From assembly GCF_000002995.4 (NCBI RefSeq), contig NW_025062475.1:2480001-2544000 (forward strand): DNA of 64,000 bases. Direction: 5' to 3'. This DNA is from Brugia malayi. Its lineage: Eukaryota > Nematoda > Chromadorea > Rhabditida > Onchocercidae. Positions 22,719 through 36,765 of this stretch are shown here, piece by piece. Below the pieces are notes generated by a model that was not told the origin of the DNA, made no database searches, and worked only from the letters and a program-made list of their open reading frames with translations. Position 1 is the stretch's first letter, and each line of letters begins with the position of its first letter. The position numbers were made by a program, and so were the translations under genes.

Positions 22719-25700
22719 CTACTGTATCCGTTTGATTGTAAACGAACATGATGCCTCAATCGTTAAGAAAAAAGGTCCTTCTTCGCCTTGTTGGAAAGTC
22801 ATTGTTTGAATGTTGTAGACACCAGCCGGTACTTCTTCTAGAGCAAGTACGGTATATCCCGGTCTATAAATTATCAGCAGTTAAACATTGGATGAAAAAA
22901 CGAAAACTATAAATAAAGAGAAAAAATTCGAACCTGAATGGTCCTGAACTGCGAGCTTCAAATAGTTTATTTCTCAACGAGGAAAACTGCTTAATTTCAA
23001 AACCGATACTGTATTGTTTCGGACCCTTCAATTCGATAAGTACATCGTTATCATCGCTACCATCATCCAAACTCAATTCGTATATTGGGTTGTTCCTATG
23101 AAATATACAAATTATAATAAGTGTTCAAAAGATACAGCGAATCTTTAGGAAAATAAATAAGGATCAATGCAAATTAAAATAACATACATATAAGTGTCCC
23201 GACTTGGGCCGTTACCACAACCACCAGCCGTTTTTCCTTTCCATTCGCCAGTTGCCTAAAAACAATTTAAAAACGTGCCCTATCAAGAGGCGTTTAAACA
23301 AATAAGAATATTTATAATACTAAATCGATATACCCTTCTCTTCGAAATATATGGCACTTTCACTTTCTGTAAGCGAAATTCAGCTGTCGAATATACTCGT
23401 AACGTATAATATATTGTCTTCATCTTTTCATACTATAAACATAGAAATTTAAATTGACGTCATTAGAGCGCTATAGCATAGTCAATATTCCCATTATTGT
23501 TTTTTTGTTTCTACTTCATGTCTGACCCTTATTAATTTCAACTCCTCCACTGAAGTTTCTATAATTCGTTAACTAACTAACTCTGAAGTAAACTAACTAG
23601 GAATTATAGTTAATTTTACATAAAGCTTAAAAGTTTATCATCAGTGAATTAGTATTTGAACATTCTTTAACAGATAGAGAGCTACTTAAAAAATCTAACC
23701 TGAGCAACAACTAGGGTATATTTTTGATAACCACATTCAGAGATAATCATTTGACATAAATAGTGAGGGCTATTCAATCGCACTGCATCCATTATTGGTT
23801 TTGGATCAGCTAAAACTGATGATATCATGACCAGATTATAAAAAACCTAAACGATACACTTACAACGTTTCCAATCAAATATCCTTATATAAAAGTAAGT
23901 ATATTTTTCTAGATTTGCTAGTATCTTAAATAATCAAATATCAAGCAATACTTTTATGAACTGCATCATTTTTATCAAATATAAACAAAACGATATAAAT
24001 ATCACCAAAAATCTGACATGGTATGTAAATTTTCTTCCCTGATTTGTAGACCATTACTGTGATATATTCTTTGTTGTTAGCAAAATCATTCTAAAAACAG
24101 GAATTATGATTCTTAAATCAAAATTCTCAATTCAAATCAAATTCGACAATAAAATACATTCGAAATTTAAAGCTCTGACTTTGTCTGTTATATGACGTGT
24201 GAGCAAAATCCATATTGCGACTGAACCATTACTATTTACTTCCAGTGTGTACTGAGGATTGTCTGCTATACTGTACAAATCTTTCACTGGTCCCAAACCT
24301 GCTGACCACATCCTTAAAAGGAAACCTGCATGAGATCGATCCATATAAAGTTATGTATTTCTTAGTAAACATAAAATTGTAAGCACTTACGCATGTAAGC
24401 CATATGTGTATGGAAATATCGAGGGATCCCAATTCACGTAAAATACATCGAAAAAATGACATACTGATTTAAAATCGATCCAAAACACACCTAAACTGCA
24501 TTACCACTTTGTCAACCAACAATTTATAATTTCATACTAAAACCAATTTCAATTAAAACGTGTTTCTTCAAAACTTCAGCATAATAATTAACGAAATCAA
24601 TTTTAACCATCATCGAATTGCTGGGCGTCGGCAGGATTGTAATCCAACGCTTTGCAAAGTTGGGGTGTCCAGCTGAGCTTATCCTTCTCAGAATAGCGTC
24701 CTTTCCAGCGCAAATGTGTCCAAGGATTTTTCAGCATCAACAACTTTTTATCCTGAAGAGTAAAATATTCTAATAAACATTCTGTGCCAAGAAAAAAATT
24801 ATCCTACGAAATAAAAGAAGGTTGTTTCAAGTTGTTCCATACTTCAATTTTTCTCAAATCTAATACGGCATATGCGTGAGCATCAACCAAGCCAGTTCGA
24901 TCAATCGTCAGTTGATCCATTTTACCAGTTGCCAGTGTAATCAAACAATGGCCCTGGTGATACCTAAACTAATGTTTAAACTAATTTCAAGACAAAATTA
25001 TTTATTAGTAGAACGATGTTAATTTTCAGGACTACATTTCGTACTTTTTAGCAGCGCGAAAACTTCAAGAAATGTGAAACACGCTTTCTCTGATCTTTTC
25101 TGCTCGATTAGTCACAAATGATCAAGGACTAATCACATCATTTTCAGTTCATACGTCTTCATTCAAAATAATTTTACAAACAAACCTTGTAAAAAGCTTT
25201 CCGAACACAGCGTCAGCATCGTTAGTAGACCAATCTTTTTTAATACTTATTCTCTCAGGTATCCAACCTGTTAATGCATGCATATCAATGCTCTGAAAAT
25301 AATATTCAGTATTAGAAAATATAGGCTTATACAACATCATTTTATTCTTCGTTGCTAACTTCAAAGTATTACCGAATTTGAGCCCGGAAAATCGTATCCA
25401 CCCATCACCTTCATGTAAGCCTTTTCAAGTAAAGAAACCCATAACTCATTTCTGCAAAATATTCTAGTTTCACCTTAAATTCAAATACAATTGTAGCAAA
25501 ATTAACTGTAGAAAACTAAAAACATGAAAAGAATGTGAACTGTTAAATTACAAACTTTTGTTGACTATATGAACATAGGAAATCACCGTATTCACCAATG
25601 GGAAATCGATCATCGATTACGACCGGAAAATATGAATTAAAGTAAAAACTACTGTATTTTTGAAATGATGCAGCACTAGGAAACTTCTATTTTCCTTTAT

Positions 25701-28700
25701 AAAAATGAGAAAATGCTCTATTCAGAAATCAAATTTGTTTAAATCATTAAATAAAGCGATATGATTGAATTTGTCAATATTGGAAATGATGAGAAGCTGT
25801 GTCATCATTCAGTGCAGACTTGAAGTCGTACACTTGGAAAGAAAAGATCATACAATTACATCCAGGAAAAACTAGTGTATGGATATATACCTGTGAATAC
25901 TAGGTTCGAATAGCAAATGAGAGGATGTTCACTTAAATATACGCGCATTCTGTGACCGATTAAAAAGAACAAATAATACAGTATACACATACACAATATG
26001 CATACCTGAGCAAAACCTTTACCTTTCTCCAAACACCATTGAAATGCATTTTGATCATATATTTCCCACAAGGGTTATACAATGGCATGCCAGACTTATT
26101 CTGAGGATATATTATACTGCAAAGAAATTAAAGTCGGACAGTCCGATGATTTCTAGCATTACTAATGGAATTTTGCATCTTAGGAATATTAAAAGGATAG
26201 AATATGATAACAAAAATTGACAAAAAAGAGACTAACTATGTTTCATCGATAAATCTTCCTTAATATTATAGTCTAGACTAGAATGAGAAAGTTTCCAGGC
26301 CTACTAGGCGTTTGAGAAATCATGATATAAAACATAGAATATATCATGAAATGAGGATATCGTAGGAAAAAAAATGTTTGCAAAATACCTTGTCACTAAT
26401 GGTTTCTTAAAACGGCTTTCATACCGAGCTGATATGGCTAGTGAAGCTACGAAAGAGCAATCGGACACAATTGACTAAAATACTGATAAAAAAATCTTCT
26501 TTCATTTCAAATTCTAAATAAAACATGAAGTATTAAGCGCGCCGTACCTTCCAATTACCTGTTTCAGTGTCTGCAATTAATCTGAATTATATAATCATTG
26601 CTAAGTAAGCCAAAATGTTCTCAATGCACTGAAGCATATTACATCCCAGTGGAATGTGAAACACAGTTCGACATATTTCAAATTATAATCTAGAGAAAGT
26701 GCTGGTTTTTCACTGTTTTTATAATTGTGATTTTTTGGCAAGAAAACTAGGAGAAGGAAGCAAACCTGTTTAATAGTACCGCTATCGATTCGATCAATTA
26801 CTTTCGGGGACTGCATGAATTCATCTGGACGCATCCAACTTTTCAATCGTTTTGCTTGTTTATCAGACAAAGCCAACAAACCATGTTTATCACTGAAATA
26901 ATATTTCAAATAAATCCCACTGTCCTTTTTTTTTTTTTCTTTGAATTATATTTTCATTAAAACTAAGAATTCTATGTTTGCAAACTTACGTAAATGGTAC
27001 CGGATAAGCAAAGCGTTCCTTTAAATCGACAGCCAAAAAAGGGACATACTGTCTTCCATTAACATTTGATGTTGTAGCCAATACTGTTAATTCAGATTTA
27101 GTAAGGCGATCATTATCATCATTCCCAGTTTTCCGTCTAATGGCCAACGTTGTTTTACTACTATTAGGCTTAGCAGCCGACTGCTCAAAGTTCGTGTTTA
27201 TATTCAAATCAGATATTTCTACAAATATCTGGTCTATTTCATCATGTTAGTAGTTTATTTTCATATAAATATTAGTAGGTTATTTTCATATAAATTAAAT
27301 AAAGCAAGTTTATTTCTTTAGTAAAGTTAAAATGAGCTATCATACTTGAAAACTTCATACATTACTGCATTAAGCTTTGCTTCTTGAAAAGTGTTTCAGA
27401 TTAAAGTCAAAAAAAAAATCGAGACTTATAACTAAAAAAAAATTTTTTTTTTCTGAATTTATAAAGCAGCAATAATAAATGTATAGATAAAATAAATAGA
27501 GCGTACCATCCACAGGCGGTTCGGGTAAATCTAAGGTAGGACTTTCTCTTAGTTTCTTTTGAGCTTTCAGGATTTCTGCCCGATCCAAAGCCTTCTTAGC
27601 CAATTGACGTAATTTTTCAGTCATGGTAGTATCACAAGATGTGCTCTTAAAATAAGGCTAATTTAAATATTTACATTCCGGTATCTAACAATCATAAGTG
27701 CAGAAAAGTTAGACGAACCGAAGTATTGATACAAAGCTCAATGGCTTGAGAATACAATATGATAGCTTCGCCGACATTCCCCGCTTCATCCTGATCCAAT
27801 GCCTGATACAACAAAAACTCGGCTCGTTCAAGATTAAGCTGCTGTTGGCTTTTAATATTGCTTGATTTCTTTGATGCACCTAATGAATGAATTCCCTTTT
27901 TCCAGTAAGTCAAAACTATAAATTCATGTGAAAAAGCGAAAATATTTGTATGTCAAATATTTTAGTAAGATTCACATGAAAAAAAAATTTACGTGAGAAT
28001 TATAAAAAATACAAGGAATTACACTTAAATTAAAAATAATTGCAACAAATGCAATCTTAAAGCTGTTCAGTCATAAACTGCTGTAAATAACCACATATAT
28101 GTAAACAGAAAGATGAAAGTCAACATACTTTGTGATCTGATTATTTCAGCACGTTTCACATATTCTTCTGCTCTCTGTTTGTACGAAGAAGAAATTTTTC
28201 CTTGCCGTATCAGTTCCAGCATTGAATCAGCAGCATCCTAAGATATAACTTGCTATTTATAAGTGTCGATAATAATGCATGTTTCAAGTGTAAAAAAAGA
28301 ACATCAAAATATGTGAAGGACTAGCTTAATGTAATGGAATTTTGAAAAAGGAAAAAAAAATGAACCAAATTTTTGTACAAACATTTTTTGTACATAAAAT
28401 GGCACAAATTGCGGAATTTTAAAAACTGATAAAAATTGAAAAAAAAGTGAAATTTGGCTTAACAAAGAGATTAATTCACTGATTTCTATATCAAACTACT
28501 CGTTTAAATTGGCTCATTTTTTCAGCAATTTATTGGAAATTGACTTATTCCATTCCATATTCAATTTATTAGCTTATAAACTTAGCTCATTTATTAATTT
28601 GACAACTCACCAAATAGCTAGATCAATAATTTATTAGTTATGTACTTACTTCCTAAACACTTGATTCATTTACTTATAAATCTAAGCTACTTTACGCCCA

Positions 28701-28996
28701 GTAGAGTTACGCTTCTCGCCTCTTAATTGACCAGTACAAATCCATTTATGCTCTGATTGCTTCTTAACTCATTTACTATATAATCTAACCATCCACTTAT
28801 TAATATATAACTGTTTGTTACTATACAATCTAATTATTTGTCTCACTTATTTACAATGGTACATAAATTATTTATTTACCAAAAGCAAATTAAGAAAAAA
28901 GGAAAAACTAACAACATAAAAGCAAATGGCGGCATCCCATTGACAAGCTTTATCATATGCAATAGCCATCTGGGCGGAGTAAGTCACTTCGTCCAT
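22719..28996 (-). CDS. CAPN7: calpain-7 (PalB-like cysteine protease), 21 exons
   Basis: Inferred minus-strand exons (high-low): 28996-28916, 28237-28129, 27915-27719, 27645-27507, 27218-26990, 26892-26766, 26474-26389, 26116-26023, 25623-25556, 25451-25373, 25292-25186, 24963-24843, 24752-24608, 24490-24391, 24312-24180, 24090-24006, 23809-23700, 23432-23334, 23255-23188, 23095-22934, 22863-22719. All phases fit and give 827 aa, close to the usual length of about 810. Two MIT-like helical regions lie at about 1-150. The protease core has Cys300 (SDCSFVASL), His468 (DAHAYAVL) and Asn488 (LKNPW). Two C2-like beta domains follow ([32 protein letters not shown]). Calpain-7 binds ESCRT-III through its MIT domains and acts in endosomal/cytokinetic membrane events. 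It is calcium-EF-hand independent. Oddity: the exon 9 acceptor reads TTTTCCG, not TTTTCAG. Confidence 0.9.
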
Positions 28997-31323
28997 TCTA
29001 TTTGAGGAAACGATAGTACGTTTACTTTATGGCTAACATTTCTTATTAAAATAAAACTATAAGCAAACAATACTATAAACGAATAAATATAGATATTGTA
29101 CAACTTTAACGTAAAATATTACATAAAACGTAAAAATATTATATCAAATAAATACTTATCATTCAACGACAGCAGTTATCGCTTTCCCTCAACAAACAGT
29201 TATTTCTTAAGTTTCAAAAATTTTAAAAATCCGAATCAAAACAGACATCCTCGAATATTCTTTGGCTATAATTTTTTTTTTCTATTCTCCCAATAGGGTA
29301 AATTTGCAGGTGGTGGTAAATTAAAAATCCACAATGTCTCGAATAATTAAAAACCCTAAGTTAAACCCTCGTCTACCCAATAATACCTCGACAACAACCT
29401 GGAATAAAAATTCAAAATTTTGGATTTACCATATATTTTCGCTACACATTATTGAGAGTTTGATGATTTTGCAGAGAATCAGAGATTAACGTACCTGTTG
29501 AGAGAATCAAGCGGACAAGGCGAGAAATAAATTTTTTTTAAAGTTTTTTAAAAGAAAAATATTTAATAAATGTTTCGAGTGATAATATAAAATTGGAAAT
29601 AAAAGAAATAAAAAAAATACCTCTAATTGTATCACTGATGATTTGATAAGGTTCACGTAAGAACACGTAACTTTTCATATGAGAATATTTTTATGATTAC
29701 ATTAATTGAATGAATATATGATGAAAATTGCAAATAAATTTAACTGCCAGTACTTTCGATATAAAAATTTAACACATTTCTCATTTTCTAATTCTTTGTC
29801 GCAAATTAAAATTTCTGTAAATTTTTTTCATCGTTTGTTTGTTATTTTCTATAATTTTAAAAAATATCTCTGCTTAAACTATATGTAATAAATCATAATG
29901 AAAATGCCAATCGTATATTATTGATACAATTTAAAGCTTTCATTGAACGAAACTTTAGGAAATTTTAAAACAATATATGGCAGAAAATAATTATATAGTA
30001 GAAATATTTCTGCCGTACAACTTATATTTAGTATTGGAAAATTGTAAATTAAAATTTTGTATAATGAAGAAGCTTAAAAAAAAAGTTGAAAGAATGAATT
30101 AGCAAGAAAATTTTCTTCAGAAATTGATGATAAAACTTATGAAAATCTGCTAAAAAAAATGCAATCAAATCAAAAATATTTCGGTTTTTTTTTCTTTTAT
30201 TATATAAAATAACTTTAAATTGTTTTAAAATCATATAATTTCATAAGAAATAGAAAATAAATTGCCCAATTTCAGCATGCATATTTTGCAAAATCCGAAT
30301 GCTCTCACGCAAGATAGCAGAATGAATGCTGAATTACATGCTAGAAAACATTCAAATACATTGAAATTATGTTCATGCATGCATGCATGCATGCATGCAT
30401 AACTAAAAACTTAATGAAGAAATGAATATGATATGGATGACAGTTTTGAATAAAATTTGACGAATTATGATAAAAACACCTAACATGTTTGAACATATTC
30501 TATGATTGAATGAAATGATGCGATAATACATTGGCATAATTATTTGTAGGTTTCTTTTCCAAAAAAAAAATAAGGGAAGAAAATCCTCTATTTCATTTCT
30601 AAGCATTAAAAAAAATTGAAAACATTAGTAAGCATTGAAAATTTTAATTATGATATTCAGCAAATGGTATTTTAAATAAAAATTAATCATTTTACTAAAA
30701 TTTGTAATAAATCCTTAATTTGGAAAAAAAATTTAGCAAATGTTTAAGAAGTGTACCGTTTTCTACTTTTTTTTTTCTAACTTTAATTCAATAAAATTAG
30801 AAAAGATAAAATACGGCAGATAAAGTTGACTGTTCCATTGTATTCTTTACAAAGCAGTCACTTGTATTATGGTGAACAAATTACTGAAATTTAATTTCAT
30901 TAGGAAGTTTGCTTTTTCGTATCAAAAAATTATTGAATTGAAATATGAGATGCAGAATACTATGTTTCTCATTAGTTTACTTTTGCTATAAAATATAAAA
31001 AAATAAATAAATAAATAAATAAAAGGAAGTAATTAAAATACGGATGAAAAGTGAGCCGAAAAAAGATGAATAGAAGCAAATATTTGTCAAGCAGTCTTCA
31101 ATAATAATTTGATTTATCGATAATTGAAAGCATTTGAGCGGTTTTAAAAAGCAAAGGGTGCAATTTCCATGTTGTCTTCGAATATATGCAGTTCAAAAAT
31201 TGCATAAAAGGTAATCAGTGAAGATAAAATTTCAGTCATCTCGTATATTTGCTAAGAGCATCTTCTATTATCAAATATATTTTCGAAGCTAGCAGTGCAC
31301 ATTCTGTCAGAAAATCCAGCAAA
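28997..31323. other. divergent intergenic region between calpain-7 and CAP gene A
   Basis: No gene seen. Contains an (ATGC)n tract at about 30373-30401 and an (AAAT)n tract at about 30999-31023. Presumed promoters of both genes lie here but no element is identifiable. Confidence 0.5.
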
Positions 31324-33096
31324 ATGTCATTTTTCGTCATGTTTCCCGCATTTATCACTGGTATGTTGAATGAGAATTTTATTTCATATGATACATTCTA
31401 AGTCATAAATTCTGAATGTCTGAAAGCGTATCACATTCTGCTAAGAAACTGTTAACATCATGATTTCGAAAAGTGATAAATCAGTTAAGTTGTTGCAGTT
31501 GTGGCAGGTTTTGAATGTCCAGGAGGTCGACTAACACCACAGCAACGTATAGACATCGTTAATCAGCACAATGAATTTCGTTCATTACTGATTCATGGAA
31601 AACTTAAAAATAAAGATAACATATTCATGCCACGAGGCAAAAATATGTTACAAATGGTAAAGATATATTAAAAGTTTTTGAAATCTGCCAAAAGTTCCCA
31701 TCTTCCTTTTGTTATTGTATTAATTATCGAATTACTTAATGCTGATACTTATTAGTCCTAATTATTACTTATCAATTGTTCAGACATGGAGTTGTCAGCT
31801 AGAAAATTCTGCGCAAACATGGGCAGATCAGTGCACCTTTGGGCACTCTCCGAGAAATCAAAGACAAGGAACCGGTGAAAATCTCTACGCTTACTGGTCA
31901 TCAGTAAGCGTTGAAAGTAACTATGTTTATATTTTTGACATATTAAATTTAGAAACACTTTTCAGTGTACATGATAAGTGGGATATTGGAAATCAAAAAA
32001 TAATAATGGGTTAACAGGAATGAATTAACGAAATATCCCTTCAGAGCTTAAAAATACCGCTGGTACGAATGCTGGGAAAAGCTGGTGGTCAGAACTTTCA
32101 CAACTGTACAGGAACAACCCTTCCAACAATTTGTCGCCGGAAGTTTCTAGGCAAAGTGCTTTGCATTTCACACAGGTTGCATTTACCATATAGTTTCAAA
32201 TTTGGAAAAGAAAAACGTCACTCCACTGATACTGATACCTCTACAAACTAACAAGATTTCGGGAGCGTTGAACAATCTTTCTGCACCTGACAATAACTAA
32301 CTTAACTTATACTTCTGCTGCAAAGTTATTATATTAAAGACGCACTTTGCATTTTGATCGACTGCAAGAATAATAAGAAAGTAACTTGTCACTTTTTACC
32401 GAAGATAATAAGTAGGACATTTTCTATTATAGGCATAGTTTTGAAATCTCGGGAATTGTAACAGCACAGTCTAGCATTTAGTTAAGAATGCTTTCTGTGA
32501 TTTCAAAGACTTATTCTTTCTTTTTCTATCAAACAAGACCCAAAAGCTTATCTCTGAAGAAAGGTAAGATTGGTCCTGCTTGGTCTTGAGACAATTCTAA
32601 AAGTTTTGCTCTGGCAAGAAAGACAAAGTCTAAAAAGAATCGATCTTTTTTTGGAAAGAAAAAAAATCTGATAACTTTTACAATTAAGGAAGTTCCTATA
32701 AATTTTATTTGAACATTTATTTTCAGATGGCCTGGGGTAAAACGCATAAAATTGGTTGTGGTATTGTCACAAATTGCGATGGTGGTCACACACTTATAGT
32801 TGTTTGCCATTATTCACCCGCGTAAGCTTTAATGTTATTATCAATGACAGGCGACAGTTTAATAGCCACTTATATTCATTAAGCTGTCGTTTGTTATTCT
32901 ACTTGTAATTCGGACGTAATTGGGTTTCAAAAGATTATGAAAACTTACATACTTCATTTAATTTGATTCATAGGGCAAAAGTTTCAGTGGAAATGTACTG
33001 ACAGAGTTGATATATGAGCTTGGTCAACCATGTAGGACGGACAGCGATTGCAATACCAAGAAGTGTTCAAAAGAATCTGGATTGTGCAGAAAGTGA
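31324..33096 (+). CDS. CAP/SCP-TAPS (venom-allergen-like) secreted protein, gene A
   Basis: Exons 31324-31360, 31499-31656, 31784-31916, 32045-32175, 32727-32821, 32988-33096; 220 aa. A short hydrophobic signal peptide precedes FECPGGRL. CAP signatures in order: QHNEFRSLL (first conserved His), GENLYAYWSS, HFTQMAWGKTHKIGCG (CAP1 motif with second His) and LIVVCHYSP (CAP2). A cysteine-rich tail follows (CRTDSDCNTKKC...CRK). The exon 6 acceptor is the GTTTCAG at 32981-32987, because the upstream ATAG puts a stop in frame. In parasitic nematodes this family (VAL/ASP) is secreted and linked to host interaction and immune modulation. That is family knowledge, not shown here. Gene B is its inverted partner. 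Confidence 0.88.
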
Positions 33097-33284
33097 AAAA
33101 GAAGAAAGTTTGGCTTTACATCATAGAGTTGACAATTATTACAAACATATTTATTGGTTATTATAAGATAAAAAAGTTTCTTGAAATTCTTCTCAAATAA
33201 AATTTCTCTCTGATAAAAGCATGAAACAATTGTTTTTTTCAACATCAAATAATTGAACCTAATCCTAACGAGTTGGAATAAAGG

Positions 33285-33785
33285 ATGAAGCATAATTTAG
33301 TTGTTCAAAACTATCAACATAACTCAAGATATAATCAGGAATCACAATTTCACTTTATTAATTTTTCATCAAGCAAGGAACTGAAACAAATGATTAAATT
33401 AATCAATTCTTTCTTCATCGCACTCATTTTCTCTTTTTTTCTATGTGAAAAACTATGCCGAAGAATTAATGAGCAAAAGTTATAATATGATATTATGAAG
33501 TGAATAAAGGAAAAAACACGAAATAATCACAATCTCTGTGGTGAAATTTCTTACTTATCTAAAAGAGAACAATAAAATGATAACATTGAATTCATTAAAA
33601 TGATAAAACGATAGCATCAAAAAAATGAAATACAAAAAAAGTAGATAGTGCGATCACTGTCCATTGTCGGAGAATAGCTTGTGGAATTATTGTGGGAGAA
33701 TAGCTTGGGATCAATACAGTATCCGAATAAAAGAAAGAAGATATAAGCATTTCATGTTAGATTATATTTGTTATCCGTTTGGTGA
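33285..33785 (+). repeat. CAP 3' flanking repeat, arm A
   Basis: Nearly identical in inverted orientation to 37020-37502, and from about 33450 to 33785 in direct orientation to 49885-50223. A shared 66-codon frame in A and B (MKHNLVVQ...) is a by-product of this identity, not a supported gene. Confidence 0.75.
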
Positions 33786-33989
33786 GAATATGAGTAAGAA
33801 ATATGTTGTATAAAATCTTTGCAGTAATGTTTATACTTTAGATTCTTTGTTTCCAATCTTATGTTTAACTTGTAAATCTTTTATATATTCTAAAGGATGA
33901 GACCAATTCCGCCATACTACGGTTATCTAAAAAGATCTTTACGTAGACTTGAAGGATACATCCATCTTCACAATGTCTTGCAATGAAAG

Positions 33990-35280
33990 ATGACATCTTT
34001 TCCGCAACATTCTAAAAGATCAGGTATTTTTGACCGAGCACATCACTTGCTCCATCATAGATAAGAGCTTAAAGAGGTTGCCTAATGCAAAGCTTATCGT
34101 TAACTCGGCTGACCAACCACAGCCAATGATCATCTGCTGCAATTGAACCAATTACTGAAATCCGCTATCATTCTGATTTCATTACCCCCTGATGCCTTCC
34201 ACTACAAAACAAACAAACTGTCTTTTTCAACACATACACCCCAACTATTCAGGATGAAAACATGATACCTGATCTCTTCACCGTCTCACTCAAAAATTGC
34301 CTACAGACTATAAAGTTATGATCCCTGAAGATTTCAATAGCAGAGTAACCAGTCTAAGTGGGTACCAAAGATACATTCGCGATGTTAACTATATCTTAGC
34401 GATGCCCAGTGCAAAATGTTAAACGAATTACCACCTTGTGCAATTCAAAATCTACACTTCCAACCAAACCTGGAAGAGACAAACTTCCAAGGAAGAAGAT
34501 CGAGGTCAACAGTAATCTTGAAATTACTAAGAGATAACTTTCAGGTCAATCTCCAATCAGACTTGCAAATCATCCCATAGATTCCTACCCTTCAGCATTC
34601 TAACAACTCATAAAAAATATCATTCAGCAAATCTGCACAGAATGCTTAAAATTCTCACTAAGGAAATCCAAAGATTGTTTTGCTGAAAACAATCCAGTCA
34701 TCCAGGAACAGCTATCAAAGAAGACAGTTCCTCTGAAAACACACCTTGTTAATCTTATTTTGCAAGAAAAGCAGATATTTTGGAAATAGTAAACTACAAC
34801 AGAAACGTAAGTACATCAAATGATTTAACAATCTCGGACAAAAGATCTAATCATGTGAAGATACCAGCAACCATAGAGCACTCTAAGAGGCTTTAAAAGC
34901 AGTATGTGATCAATATATGGTTCACAGCCTTCTTCGGAACTCAGAGCCACTCCATCCTCATAGATAAATCCTCCATTCTCAACCAACCGTTTTCAGTGTT
35001 TATCATCCAGCTAAAGACTTCGCAATTCAGCACATCACTAACCATTGAAAACTGAACTGAACGTAGTTTTAACTTTTAAAGAGACTCTCAAATCCACACA
35101 GCAATTGAAATTCGTAAAGAATAGAGGATTGGTGGAATTTCATCCAAAATATGGAAGCACCTCACGCTAAATTCCACGAATATTGTGAATTTCTGGGAGC
35201 AAAAGAAATTCTATCGAATCTCCGAGTCCCACTCTGCTTAAAGTATCGAAGTATCACTTGGCTTTTTACAACTGCTAACT
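33990..35280 (+). mobile_element. non-LTR retrotransposon (LINE) relic, endonuclease to RT start
   Basis: Multi-frame translation gives decayed pieces in LINE ORF2 order: a PEDFNSRV-like endonuclease segment (about 34330), LRKSKDCFAENNPVIQEQLS (about 34660-34720), TDKSSILN-like DKSSILNQPFSVF (about 34965-35000), LTFKETLKSTQQLK (about 35070-35110) and SSKIWKHLTLNS then FWEQKKF (35140-35210). These correspond to the linker and RT 1-2 motifs of RTE/CR1-like elements (the KTELDELPSLKETLKAIKQL and PPEIWKHGG type). Many stops and shifts. It continues after the array at 36766. Confidence 0.6.
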
Positions 35281-36765
35281 TTCTTACAATAATCAATTAA
35301 GTTCAAAATATTGCTATTTATAGTAGTTTTGTACTTAATTAAAATTAAAATTGATAATTTAGAACCAATTTCCTTGTTAAATGTACGAAAACTATTACAA
35401 ATTTTAAAATTTTTAAAAAATTCAAAATTTAAATTTGAAATAAAATTTAATTTTAATTCTTAAATTGAATTAAAACCATTGTTAATTGAAAGTTTTATTA
35501 ATTTTACTGATGAATTTTTGCGCAAAACTTAATTACAAAATTTTAATTTTTAATTTGAATTTAATTAGTTTCACTTCTCTAATATTAAAAAAAAATTTTA
35601 ATTAATTTCACTTCTCTAATATTAAAAAAACTTCGTTATTAAAGTTTATTTTCTTATTTATGTTGTCAATTGACCACACCGTAAGCGACCGGCACTAATT
35701 TTTTTTAATGAATTGACATTTTTTAATAGTTTAAACATTTAATTAAAATCAAAATTGATAAAACGAGAAATTTTTTTCCCGTTTAATATACAAAAACTCT
35801 TGCAAATTATAAAATTTTCACCAAAATCAATGTTTAGATTTGAAATAAAGCTTAAGCCTAAGCCTAAGTATACCCTAAGCCTAAGCCTAAGCATTATTTT
35901 GTTATTTAAGATGTCAAATGACCACAATGTTCCCGTACTATGCGTATATAATAATCAATTTTTTTTAATTAAATGATAATTTTTAATAGTTTTAACATCC
36001 TTTAAATTCAAATTTTGATCATAGTAAGACTTCTTACCTAGTTTAATATGCAAATACCTGTACAAATTATGGGATTTTTATAAATGGGTTATTTAAATTT
36101 GAAATATAAATTTATTTTAATTGTAAGAATGAATAGGAATCGTGGAAAATTAAAAATTTAATTAATTTTGTCAATGAAATAAAGTTTATTTTATTATTAT
36201 TGCTGGTCAAATGACCACGATGTGTGTGACCAGTACTTATGCAACGCATAAAATTCAATCAATTAACTAAAAAATATCTATTTTTTTAATGATTTGAGAT
36301 TTTTTAATATTTTAAATTTAATTAAAAATAGTTTTTGATATTACTAGAATTTATTTTAAAATTCTAATAAATTAATGAATTTTCATAGGAATTGAATTTT
36401 AAATTTAAAATAAAAAATAATTGTAGCTGTAAGAATTAAATAAGTATAACATAATCAATTAAGTTCAAAATATTGCTATTTATATCACTTTTGGCATTTA
36501 ATTAAAATTAAAATTGATAATTTAGAACCAATTTTCTTGTTAAATGTACGAAAACTATTACAAATTTTAAAATTTTTAAAAAACTCAAAATTTAAACTTG
36601 AAATAAAATTTATTTTTAATTCTTAAATTGAATTAAAATCATTATTAATTGAAAGTTTTATTAATTTGCAGATGAATTTTTGCGCAATACTTAATTACAA
36701 AAGCGTATTTTAATATTTAAACTATAAAATGACCACTCTATATATGACCCGCTCTGGTGCAATGT
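35281..36765. repeat. AT-rich repeat array inserted in the LINE relic
   Basis: Reverse-complement relative of the 11.9-13.65 kb array. GACCAC...GACC(C/G)G motifs recur near 35670, 35918, 36207 and 36729, and the end (36726-36765) matches 13277-13325 inverted. It interrupts the LINE reading order, with TTACAA at its left border and TACAA at its right, a possible short target duplication. Confidence 0.65.
35851..35892 (-). repeat. interstitial nematode-type telomere repeat (TTAGGC)n
   Basis: The plus strand carries two runs of GCCTAA units separated by TATACC, about five to six units in all. GCCTAA is the complement of TTAGGC, the nematode telomere hexamer. It lies inside the AT-rich array. 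Confidence 0.7.

Noticed and set aside
26551..26562. 12-nt micro-exon candidate (ACACTGAAACAG) between calpain-7 exons 6 and 7
   Set aside because: It has splice-like borders and is in frame, but exon 6 (ending TIKQ) joins directly to SIVSDC as in other calpain-7 proteins, so no extra residues are needed.
30373..30401. (ATGC)n palindromic tract as a regulatory site
   Set aside because: A simple repeat; nothing beyond its self-complementarity supports function.
33285..33485. 66-codon open frame also present at 37302-37502
   Set aside because: Identical only because the 3' flank is duplicated. It has no start context or homologue, and it does not persist in the gene C flank.
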